From NCBI RefSeq assembly GCF_030687715.1, contig NZ_CP117445.1, forward strand, positions 1,856,501-1,920,500: DNA of 64,000 bases, in the 5' to 3' direction. Positions 34,228-42,379 of this stretch are shown here, in pieces; the stretch's first letter is position 1, and each line of letters starts with the position of its first letter. A model generated the notes under the pieces. It saw only the letters and a program-made list of their open reading frames with translations. It did no database searches and was not told where the DNA came from. A program made the position numbers and the translations under genes. Origin of the DNA: Pseudomonas sp. FP2196 (GTDB lineage: Bacteria; Pseudomonadota; Gammaproteobacteria; Pseudomonadales; Pseudomonadaceae).

Positions 34228-34595
34228 GCGTACGCATCAGTCGTCAACATTGGGACGGATTGCTGGGGGAGCTGGATCAGGCGCGCAGGCAGCGCCATCT
34301 GTTGACCTATCGGGCCTTGCTCGAACGTTTGCAATTGCCGACACCGGCGATGCAAACCTTGACGGCCGCGTTGGAGCATCTGGCCGCGCTGGATGCCAAG
34401 GCCGAACAACCATTGCGCAGTTCGCTGGTGATAAGTCAGGGCGCCAGTCGCTTGCCGCGTACCGGTTTTTTTGAATGCGTCGAGCGCCTGGGGCGTTTTT
34501 CCGGGCCGTCCGATGGCGTTGCCGCAGCGTCATGGCATGCTTCGGAAGTCGTCAGAGTCTTCGAATACGAGTACCCGGAATCGGCGGAGGCTTGA
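34224..34595 (+). CDS. Unrecognised protein coupled to the XRE regulator
   Basis: 123 residues from a GTG start that overlaps the regulator's stop. It is mostly helical in appearance: ISRQHWDGLLGELDQARRQR, then LPTPAMQTLTAALEHLAALD, then a conserved-looking FFECVERLGRFSGPSDG and SWHASEVVRVFEYEY. There is no signal peptide or membrane span. Charged residues and Trp/His are compatible with a nucleic-acid or protein-binding role, but I recognise no family. Tight coupling on both sides implies a shared job with the XRE protein. Confidence 0.75.
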   Translation: MSVRISRQHWDGLLGELDQARRQRHLLTYRALLERLQLPTPAMQTLTAALEHLAALDAKAEQPLRSSLVISQGASRLPRTGFFECVERLGRFSGPSDGVAAASWHASEVVRVFEYEYPESAEA

Positions 34596-35003
34596 GTGTT
34601 TTTACGACTCAAGGCGCGAGCTGGTTACTGGCTGGCTCGCCGACTTTTTCATTGGTCGTGGTTTGTTCGCCAGCCCCGAGGCTGGCGCTGGCTCGAGGGG
34701 CAGTTCGCACGCATGGCAGCCCTCGGTAACGTCAGCGCGCAAAGCTTCTACGGCCACATCCTGGCCTTTCGCGGTGTAGGCCTGGGTGCACGTGAAGAAG
34801 GCGTGCGCTTGTTGCGGCTGGCGGCACTGGCCGGCGATGGCAAAGCGGCTTATCAGGTCGGGGTGATCTGCCTGACAGGTACACCGAGCAAAGCGTCGGA
34901 CCCTGTTGAGGCCGCACGCTGGTGGAGCATGGCCGCCAAGGCCGGGCATCCGTTGGCCGAGCATAAGTTGAAAGAGCTGAGTGCCCGGGATTCAACGCAG
35001 TAA
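34596..35003 (+). CDS. Sel1-like repeat protein with amphipathic N-terminus
   Basis: 135 residues from a GTG directly abutting the previous stop, with GGCGGAGG ending 5 bp upstream. The N-terminus RAGYWLARRLFHWSWFVRQP is aromatic and basic and may associate with membrane. Three Sel1-type repeats follow (GVRLLRLAALAGDGKAAYQV and DPVEAARWWSMAAKAGHPLA). It is the second Sel1 protein in the window (compare 13030). An adaptor function is the only general inference. Confidence 0.83.
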   Translation: MFLRLKARAGYWLARRLFHWSWFVRQPRGWRWLEGQFARMAALGNVSAQSFYGHILAFRGVGLGAREEGVRLLRLAALAGDGKAAYQVGVICLTGTPSKASDPVEAARWWSMAAKAGHPLAEHKLKELSARDSTQ

Positions 35004-35193
35004 GTCTATCTGTGTCTGCTCAATAAACGTGGCGTGAGGGAAACTTCACACCACGTTTGCGTTTTCGCCTGCCTGTTTGTTTTTTTGGATAGTTTGAGGA
35101 TTAGTCCTACATCTATTGCCTACTTGCCTGACTTCTTTCCTGATTGATCCCCCGCACAGTTCCCGCGCCTAATTTTTGCGCGAGGGAACGTTC

Positions 35194-35241
35194 ATGCTCG
35201 ACCCGGTTATTCAGTCCACCCCGCACCCAAGCGTGCGTTGA
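35194..35241 (+). CDS. 15-codon leader ORF coupled to the Rhs gene
   Basis: ATG at 35194, preceded by GCGAGGGAACG, encodes MLDPVIQSTPHPSVR and stops at TGA 35239-35241, whose last base is the A of the Rhs ATG (TGATG). The Rhs ATG itself has no good ribosome site, so translation of this leader probably feeds re-initiation at Rhs. Alternatively it is the true Rhs N-terminus displaced by a frameshift. Confidence 0.5.
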   Translation: MLDPVIQSTPHPSVR

Positions 35242-38200
35242 TGGAAGCCATCACCCGTATCGAGCAAGCACTCGACAGCTTCCCTGACACCCTCAGTCTC
35301 TACCGCGAGCAGCTCAAACACTGGGCCAGCCGTGCCTCCGACACAGTCAGCCATGCTACCGATCTGCCGTCGTTGATGGGCATGGAGCGGATCATCCGCT
35401 TTGGTGAGAGCAATACCGCCGTCAGCAGTAGCGACGACCAGTTTTTCTCCAGCGTCGTCCAGTGCCCGAAGGGCGGGCTGATGTTGATCGAGAGCAAGTT
35501 CGAATCGGTGTATGACATCCCGCTGGGCAACATCAAGGTCGATGTGGTGGCGGTGGATGGCGGTGAAAAAACACCGGTGACCCTTGATGCCCAGGGCAAA
35601 GGGGAGTTCAAGGGCGCAGAGGGCAAGTTCTACCGGGTGCAAGTACACGGTGCTGTCAGCCCGGAACAGGTTGAAGTTCTTTTTGAGTCCTACGATGGCC
35701 TGACCCTTGAGCTGGATGATTGGCTGCGTAGCGAATGGCAGGGGTTCAAGCCACAGTGGTCGCAGTCGGTGGCGACTGCGGCGAGCAACGGCTTGCTTGC
35801 CGGGAGTTGGGCGGCGATTGAGGGGGTGTGGGGCAGCATCGGGATGCTGTCGGACATTCTCAAAGATCCTGGGGCGTTTGCCGAGCAATTGGGCAGTGGT
35901 GCAACTGATCTGATCAATCTGGCAGCTACCGCGCCTGAGGTGATGGAGCAGCTTCAACTGCTGGTCAGTGACGAGGCGACCCTGTGTTTGCTGCTACGCA
36001 CGGCGAGTCTCTGGCTGGAGATGTTGCCGCCCAGTGAGATCGCCGGCAAAACCGCTCAAGCGGCGTCGATGATGATCGTGCAATTGCTGCTCGATGTGCT
36101 GATCAGCGTTGTGTTGACGTTCGCCAGTGGTGGCGCTGGGATCGCTTATCTGACGCTGCGTCTGGCAGATCGCGCGGTTCAATTGCTGTCAGCGGTGACG
36201 CGGCTGGTGAAGGCGTTGTTTGCCATCGTCAACGGCTTCATCAAGTACGTTGATCAATACAAAACCGTTGCCGCGCGCGGCATAGCGGCCGGCGTGAAAA
36301 AAGGCCGGATGCAACTGCGCTGGAATGCCAAGCGCAACGCCTCGCTGAAGAAAGACGAACCTCACGACGATAAGCCCGATCAGGCTAAAAACCCCAACGG
36401 CGACAGCGCCGACTGCGTGCCCTCGACCTGCACCAACGGCTGCCCGGTGTCGATGGTCACTGGCGAGGAACTGCTGACCCTGACGGATGGCACGCTCGAT
36501 GGACTGCTGCCGTTCGAGTTCACCCGCTTGTATCGCACCAGTGCCGCTGAAATCGATGTCGGGCTGGGGTTTGGCTGGAGTCATTCTCTGGCGCATCGGC
36601 TGGAGTTCGATGGCGATTTTGTTGTTTGGGTCGATCACGAAAATCGGCGCACGCGGTTTCCAGTGCCGAGTGCTGAACGGCCGGCGATTCACAACAGTTT
36701 GTCGCGGGCGGCGATTTTTCTAGGGGATGAGCCGCAGGAACTGATTCTCGCGCTGGCGGGGGACACGGCGCGGTTTTATCACTTTCGGGCCGGGCGGCTG
36801 ACGGCGGTCAGTGATGGGTATGGCAATCGTCTGACCGTGCAGCGGGATCGATCCGACAGGGTTCAGCGACTGGATAACGGGGCGGGTCGGGCGCTGCTGT
36901 TGCGTTATGAGCGGGCTCATCTGGTCGGCGTTGATTACCAAACGTTTTGTGAGGGTGGCTGGCACACCGAACAAACCCTTGCCAGTTACCGCTACGACGC
37001 CTATCAGCACCTGATCGAAGCCTCTAACGCCGTTGGCGACAGCGAGCGTTACGACTACGACGATCTGCACGTCATTCTTCAGCGTCAGCTGACCGGTGGC
37101 GCGAGTTTCTTCTGGAAATGGGAGCGCTCAGGCAAGGCTGCCCGCTGCGTGCGCCACTGGGCGTCGTTCTCGCAGATGAACACGCGTTACGTCTGGTCCG
37201 ACGACGGCAGTGTCGCGGTGCATTACGTCGATGGCACCGAAGAAACTTACGTGCACGACGACCGTGCGCGGCTGGTGCGCAAGGTCGAGGCTGACGGCGG
37301 CGAACACCTCAAGGCCTACGACGATCAGGGTCGCTTGGTCGCCGAGCAGGATCCGCTTGGCGCCATTACCGAATACCGTTACGACGAAGTCGGACGGCTG
37401 ATCGCGCTGCTTCCGCCGGACGACGAGCCGACATCCTACGAATACCGCAATGGTTTCCTGCACAGCCGCTCTCGCGGCGAGGCGGTGTGGACATACCGGC
37501 GCAATGCCCAGGGTGATGTTACCGAAGCGGTTGATCCTGACGGGCAGGTTACGCATTACCACTACGATGCGCGTGGGCAGTTGCTGTCGATCCGCTATCC
37601 GGACACCAGTCGGCATGTGCTGGTCTGGAACACGCTCGGCCAGTTGGTTGAAGAAACCCTGCCCGATGGCGGTGTGCGGCGCTTTTCCTACGATGCGCTG
37701 GGGCGGCGGAGCACAACGCAGGACGAACACGGCGCGATCACGCGTCAGCACTGGGACGCCGTTGGCCGACTGATCCAGACGACTTCTCCTACGGGGGCCA
37801 CCCGCACCTACAGCTACGGCGCTTACAACCAGGTCACCGCCGAACGCGACGAACTCGGCCGCATCACTCGCTACGAATATGACGACGACCTGCATCTGGT
37901 CTCCCGACGGATCAATCCTGACGGCACGCGGGTGCAATACCGCTACGACCATGCGCGACTGCTGCTGACGGAAATCGAAAACGAGTCCGGCGAAAAGTAC
38001 CTTCTGGACTACACGCCCACCGGACTGATCCGACAGGAAACCGGTTTCGATGGGCGGCGCACGGCCTACGCCTATGACCTCAACGGTCATCTGCTGGAAA
38101 AGACCGAATTCGGCGATGACGGCTCGACGTTGGTCACCGGATACGAACGCGATACCGCCGGCCGCCTGCTGGTCAAAACCCTGCCCGACGGGATCAAGGT

Positions 38201-40025
38201 CGAATACCGCTACGACCGCCTCGGCCGTTTAACCGGCGTCGACGATGGCCAGAAACATCCGCTGGCTTTCGAATACGACCTGCAGGACCGGCTGATCACC
38301 GAGCATCAGGGCTGGGGCACCCTGCGTTACGCCTACGACATCTGCGGCCAGCTCAAACGCATGCGCCTGCCGGACAACAGCAAACTCGATTATCACCATG
38401 CCAAGGGCGGCGCGCTCAGAGCCATCGACCTCAACGGCGCGTCACTGACCCGCCACGTTTACCAGTCCGGTCGTGAACAACAACGCCAGCAAGGCCTGCT
38501 GCTCAGCGAATATACCTACGACGATCAGGGCCGCTTGCTCGCCCATGCCGTAGGCCATCAACACGATTCGCTGTACCGCCGCGACTATGCCTACAGCGCC
38601 AACGGCAACCTCGAGCACATCGCCGACACCCGCCACGGCCAGCGCACCTACGGCTATGACGCCCTCGACCGTTTGATCCGTGTGCGCCACTCGCGCGACG
38701 AACTGCCGGAATCCTTCGCCCACGACCCGGCCGGCAACCTGCTCATGCAGGACCGCTCCGGGCCGACGCAGATCAAAGGCAACCGCCTGCTGATGCAGGG
38801 TGACCGCCACTACGACTACGACGCCTTCGGCAACCTGATCCGCGAACGCCGCGGCACCGCGCAGAAACTCGTCACCGAATACCGCTACGACTGCCAACAC
38901 CGCCTCATCGGCCTGACCCGCCCCGACGGCAAGACCGCCAGTTACCGCTACGACGCCTTCAACCGGCGCATCAGCAAAACCGTCGACGGCGCCATCACCG
39001 AGTTCTTTTGGCAAGGCGACCACCTCGTCGCCGAAAGCAGCCAAACCCACCACCGCAGCTACGTCTACGAACCCGGCACCTTCCGCCCGCTGGCGCTGCT
39101 CGACGGCAAAGGCCCGAAAAAGGCCTGCCCGTTCTATTACCAACTCGACCACCTCGGCACCCCGCAGGAACTCACCGACTACAGCGGCGAAATCGTCTGG
39201 TCGGCGCAATACGACGCCTACGGCAAAGTCGCCGCGCTGACCCTCGCCGCCGAGGAATACCTGGACCAGCCACTGCGCTTTCAGGGGCAGTATTTCGACG
39301 CTGAGAGTGGACTGCATTACAACCGGCATAGGTACTACGACCCACGGCTGGGCCGGTATCTGACGCCGGACCCGATCAAGTTGGCGGGTGGGTTGAATCA
39401 GTACCAGTACGTGCCGAATCCGACGGGGTGGGTGGATCCGTTGGGGTTGAGTTCGAACTGTCCGCCGCCGAAGAAGCCGGGTTGTGCGGTGCCGGGTGAT
39501 GTAAGTGGAGCTAAGGTCAATGAAGGTGAGCCAGCGCTGCCGAAGATGACAGCGCAGGAGCGGAGGGCGAGGATTGATGAACTAGCCGAGGAAAATGCAA
39601 AGCGGCGTGTTAGTGAGTATGAAAAAATTTATGACATGCACACTGTGAAAAAACATAGTTCGGAAATTTCTGATCCAGCTCTCAAACAGCGAGCGATCAA
39701 TGGAGCGGATCCTCATACCGGTGAGGTCCCGAAAGGTGCCAAAGGTAATCCAAGCTCTCAGTTTCATAGCTGGCGCATGCATTTGGGTGCCTTGAATAAA
39801 GCGATGACGAAGGATAAAAACGGTTTGATTAGGCATACAGGAAAGGATCAGAAGAAAAATCCAATAGTTAGGTTGGAACTGCCTGGAGCTGGGCGCGGTT
39901 ACAGACCCAATAAAAAAGATTCACAAAATCCGGGGCTTAATGAGGATATGGATTGGTTTGAGGTTAAATTCGACAAAGTGAATACACAGGAGCCTTTTAC
40001 GGGCTTCCCCGCGGAGGGAAAATGA
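35241..40025 (+). CDS. Rhs-family polymorphic toxin with variable C-terminal tail
   Basis: 1594 residues. Residues 1 to about 390 are an N-terminal region with hydrophobic helices near 265-330 (LLLDVLISVVLTFASGGAGI). A DUF6531-type start follows with CTNGCPVSMVTGEELL. About 900 residues of YD repeats come next, then the Rhs core end GRYLTPDPIKLAGGLNQYQY and PTGWVDPLGLSS near 1415. The last 180 residues are unrelated, AT-rich in DNA, and hold HTVKKHSSEIS, PSSQFHSWRMHL, NPIVRLEL and GRGYRPN. That layout is reminiscent of RNase A-like/BECR toxin tails, which I cannot confirm. No VgrG or PAAR gene is adjacent. Confidence 0.9.
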   Translation: MEAITRIEQALDSFPDTLSLYREQLKHWASRASDTVSHATDLPSLMGMERIIRFGESNTAVSSSDDQFFSSVVQCPKGGLMLIESKFESVYDIPLGNIKVDVVAVDGGEKTPVTLDAQGKGEFKGAEGKFYRVQVHGAVSPEQVEVLFESYDGLTLELDDWLRSEWQGFKPQWSQSVATAASNGLLAGSWAAIEGVWGSIGMLSDILKDPGAFAEQLGSGATDLINLAATAPEVMEQLQLLVSDEATLCLLLRTASLWLEMLPPSEIAGKTAQAASMMIVQLLLDVLISVVLTFASGGAGIAYLTLRLADRAVQLLSAVTRLVKALFAIVNGFIKYVDQYKTVAARGIAAGVKKGRMQLRWNAKRNASLKKDEPHDDKPDQAKNPNGDSADCVPSTCTNGCPVSMVTGEELLTLTDGTLDGLLPFEFTRLYRTSAAEIDVGLGFGWSHSLAHRLEFDGDFVVWVDHENRRTRFPVPSAERPAIHNSLSRAAIFLGDEPQELILALAGDTARFYHFRAGRLTAVSDGYGNRLTVQRDRSDRVQRLDNGAGRALLLRYERAHLVGVDYQTFCEGGWHTEQTLASYRYDAYQHLIEASNAVGDSERYDYDDLHVILQRQLTGGASFFWKWERSGKAARCVRHWASFSQMNTRYVWSDDGSVAVHYVDGTEETYVHDDRARLVRKVEADGGEHLKAYDDQGRLVAEQDPLGAITEYRYDEVGRLIALLPPDDEPTSYEYRNGFLHSRSRGEAVWTYRRNAQGDVTEAVDPDGQVTHYHYDARGQLLSIRYPDTSRHVLVWNTLGQLVEETLPDGGVRRFSYDALGRRSTTQDEHGAITRQHWDAVGRLIQTTSPTGATRTYSYGAYNQVTAERDELGRITRYEYDDDLHLVSRRINPDGTRVQYRYDHARLLLTEIENESGEKYLLDYTPTGLIRQETGFDGRRTAYAYDLNGHLLEKTEFGDDGSTLVTGYERDTAGRLLVKTLPDGIKVEYRYDRLGRLTGVDDGQKHPLAFEYDLQDRLITEHQGWGTLRYAYDICGQLKRMRLPDNSKLDYHHAKGGALRAIDLNGASLTRHVYQSGREQQRQQGLLLSEYTYDDQGRLLAHAVGHQHDSLYRRDYAYSANGNLEHIADTRHGQRTYGYDALDRLIRVRHSRDELPESFAHDPAGNLLMQDRSGPTQIKGNRLLMQGDRHYDYDAFGNLIRERRGTAQKLVTEYRYDCQHRLIGLTRPDGKTASYRYDAFNRRISKTVDGAITEFFWQGDHLVAESSQTHHRSYVYEPGTFRPLALLDGKGPKKACPFYYQLDHLGTPQELTDYSGEIVWSAQYDAYGKVAALTLAAEEYLDQPLRFQGQYFDAESGLHYNRHRYYDPRLGRYLTPDPIKLAGGLNQYQYVPNPTGWVDPLGLSSNCPPPKKPGCAVPGDVSGAKVNEGEPALPKMTAQERRARIDELAEENAKRRVSEYEKIYDMHTVKKHSSEISDPALKQRAINGADPHTGEVPKGAKGNPSSQFHSWRMHLGALNKAMTKDKNGLIRHTGKDQKKNPIVRLELPGAGRGYRPNKKDSQNPGLNEDMDWFEVKFDKVNTQEPFTGFPAEGK

Positions 40026-40441
40026 TGCTGAAAGACCCATTTTTAAATGAACGCTTCGAACCTGACTTAATGTGGTTCGTTGGGATATTTGATGTTTATG
40101 ATAGAGAGGAGACCAAGGGTGTAGAGCTCGAGGCTTATGATCCGAATGATCAAGCTGATAGAAGTATGCTAATAAAGAAGTATTGCTTGAATCAGCCTTA
40201 TCTCTCACATAGGCATAAATTGGCTCTCATTGAAAATCTAGAGGCGGTGCTTAAGGATCCAAACTTCGATTTTCAAGCTATATTTGAAATAGATGAATGC
40301 GAAACAAACAGTTGGCCGCGTGAGGAATGGTATTCATTAGAAAGTCCACGTAGGTTTTTTCAAGATGTCTATCAACTAGCGACAGAAATCTGGAAAGAGG
40401 ATCTGTTGATGGCTGCTAGTGAAGATAAGTCGGCTTGGTAA
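40022..40441 (+). CDS. Putative immunity protein for the Rhs tail
   Basis: 139 residues, acidic, with no signal peptide, starting at an ATGATG that overlaps the Rhs stop. It contains DLMWFVGIFDVYDREETKGV, LSHRHKLALIENLEAVLKD and a C-terminal FFQDVYQLATEIWKED. The AT-rich codon use matches the Rhs tail and differs sharply from both flanking regions, as expected for a toxin/immunity cassette swapped as a unit. I recognise no immunity family, and the call rests on position, size and composition. Confidence 0.75.
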   Translation: MMLKDPFLNERFEPDLMWFVGIFDVYDREETKGVELEAYDPNDQADRSMLIKKYCLNQPYLSHRHKLALIENLEAVLKDPNFDFQAIFEIDECETNSWPREEWYSLESPRRFFQDVYQLATEIWKEDLLMAASEDKSAW

Positions 40442-40454
40442 ACTAAAAATCAAG

Positions 40455-42245
40455 TCAACGTTGTACGCTAAGTTGCAATCGATGTAGCTCGGCAGAGGCG
40501 AGACTATCAATCACATGCACGCTATACCCCGGAATATTCTTCGCATGATGCTTAGCCTGCGAAGCCATCTCCGCAAGCTGACTAGCATCGAGTTGTGCGC
40601 ACGCTTCGGGATGCAAATGCACCACGCCAATGGATAGCGACAACAACGGAAATTCCTGACGTACACCCTGTCGATTCGGCGCGATGAAGCAGCCGGCTTC
40701 GAGGTGTTCGGGGCGGTAGAAGCGGCGGCATTGGCTTTGGAAGTCGTCGAGTAACTGGTTGAGGCGTTTGCGCCAGTCTTCGGGGCCGAGGACGAGGAGG
40801 AAGTCGTCGCCGCCGATGTGGCCGACGAAGTCGCGGGTAGGATCGACGCGTTCGTTGAGGCACTGCGCCAGGCACAGCAGGACTTCATCGCCGCGGCCGT
40901 ATCCGTAGATGTCATTGAAGGGTTTGAAGCTGTCGATGTCGACGTAGCAGATGACCGATTCGCGACCTTGTTGCAGCAGGCGGGTCAGGCATTGCTGGAT
41001 CGGTACGTTGCCGGGTAGCAGGGTCAGCGGGTTGGCGTAACGGGCCTGCTGGATTTTCAGTTCGGTGATCAGTTTAAGCACGTCGATCACCCGACCGAGG
41101 CCGAGATAGCTGCCGTTGAGGGTAATGATGAAGTCTTCTTCGATCCGCTGACGGGCGCGGCTGGTGATCAGGCGACTGACCTGTTGCAGCGACTGGCTCA
41201 TTTCCACGGCGAGGAAGTCGTCGTTCATAAGACGGCTGATCGGCTTGCGGGCGAAAAGGTCGGTGGCGAATGGCTTGAGCAGGGCATCCGACAGCGAGTG
41301 GCGATGGACGATGCCGCAGGGTTGGCCCTGTTCGTCGAGCACTGCCAGTGAGTTGAGATTGGCCTGGCGGCGGAAGGCTTCCAGCACGGTGGCGGTCGGC
41401 GTATCGCGATGCACGGCCGGTTGGTCGTTGAGCAGGGCGCTGAGGTCGCTGCCTTCGTCGTTTAATGCCACGCTGGCGCTGTCGTGTTTGGGCATCAAGG
41501 CGCGGGCATCGCGAGGCGGATGTTCTTGCGGTCGACTCAGCAAGTAACCCTGCACCAAATCCACGCCCATCTCGGTCAGCACAGCCAACTCTTCTGGGAG
41601 TTCGATGCCTTCGGCAATGACTTGCGCCCGGGAGGCTTTGGCTATCTGCAGGATCGAGCCGACGAATTCTCGCTTCAATGCATCCTGATGAATGCCATCA
41701 ATGAAATGCCGGTCGATCTTCACGTAGTCCGGACGCAGCTCTGACCACAGGCGCAGGCTCGAATACCCGGCGCCGAGGTCATCCAGTGCAATCGAAAAAC
41801 CCATCGCCCGATAGTGATGTAGAGCCGTTTGCAGCAACTGAAAGTCGTCGATTGGCGTCTGTTCAGTGAGTTCGATCACCACTTGGCTCGGCGGGATGCC
41901 GAAGTCTTGCAGCAATTGCAGTGTCCGCCCTGGCTGATGCGCGGCTTCGAGCAACGACTCCGGCGAGACGTTGAGAAACAGTTTGCCCGGCAGTTGCTGT
42001 TCGTTGAAACGGCGGCAAGCGCTTTGCCGGCAGGCGATTTCCAGTTCGCTCAAGCGTCCGGCCTGACGCGCCACCGCGAACAGCGCGATGGGCGAGTGCA
42101 GAGGGCTATTGGATGGGCCGCGAGTCAGCGCTTCGTAACCGAGGATACGTCGCTCGGAGAGGCAAATGATCGGCTGGAACAGGCTGTGTAAACCGCTTTG
42201 AGTCAGGATCGAGCTCAAGGCACTCAGCTGTTCGGTTGTGGTCAT
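40455..42245 (-). CDS. EAL-CBS-GGDEF cyclic-di-GMP protein
   Basis: 596 residues in an unusual N-to-C order. The EAL phosphodiesterase domain spans residues about 10-245 (YEALTRGP, ELTEQTP, DDLGAGYSSL, KIDRHFI, EGIEL, QGYLLSRP). All the usual metal and substrate residues are present. A pair of CBS domains lies at about 270-400. The C-terminal GGDEF domain runs from about 420 (YVDIDSFKPFND, GYGRGDEVLL, HIGGDDFLLVL), and its signature is GGDDF instead of GG(D/E)EF. I infer a phosphodiesterase whose activity is tuned by a nucleotide-binding CBS pair, with a weak or sensory cyclase domain. It has its own promoter after the prc terminator. Confidence 0.92.
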   Translation of the reverse strand: MTTTEQLSALSSILTQSGLHSLFQPIICLSERRILGYEALTRGPSNSPLHSPIALFAVARQAGRLSELEIACRQSACRRFNEQQLPGKLFLNVSPESLLEAAHQPGRTLQLLQDFGIPPSQVVIELTEQTPIDDFQLLQTALHHYRAMGFSIALDDLGAGYSSLRLWSELRPDYVKIDRHFIDGIHQDALKREFVGSILQIAKASRAQVIAEGIELPEELAVLTEMGVDLVQGYLLSRPQEHPPRDARALMPKHDSASVALNDEGSDLSALLNDQPAVHRDTPTATVLEAFRRQANLNSLAVLDEQGQPCGIVHRHSLSDALLKPFATDLFARKPISRLMNDDFLAVEMSQSLQQVSRLITSRARQRIEEDFIITLNGSYLGLGRVIDVLKLITELKIQQARYANPLTLLPGNVPIQQCLTRLLQQGRESVICYVDIDSFKPFNDIYGYGRGDEVLLCLAQCLNERVDPTRDFVGHIGGDDFLLVLGPEDWRKRLNQLLDDFQSQCRRFYRPEHLEAGCFIAPNRQGVRQEFPLLSLSIGVVHLHPEACAQLDASQLAEMASQAKHHAKNIPGYSVHVIDSLASAELHRLQLSVQR

Positions 42246-42261
42246 GGCAATCTCTGGCGAT

Positions 42262-42312
42262 AAAAAAAGGACTGGGAGCGCTCTCGATGAAGAGAGTGGC
42301 TCCCAGTCCTTT
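42262..42312 (-). terminator. Strong intrinsic terminator of prc
   Basis: On the minus strand AAAGGACTGGGAGC pairs with GCTCCCAGTCCTTT (14-bp arms plus an inner CTCTC/GAGAG stem), followed by a T7 run. It sits between the prc stop and the EAL gene start. Confidence 0.9.
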
Positions 42313-42379
42313 ATTGCACGACAGAATGATGACTGTTTGATGACGATCCGGGGATCGTCAGCATTAAATTGCCATCACC

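Noticed and set aside
35241..40025. T6SS-delivered Rhs with VgrG/PAAR partner
   Set aside because: No VgrG, PAAR or EagR gene is adjacent and no N-terminal PAAR motif was seen, so the delivery route is left open.
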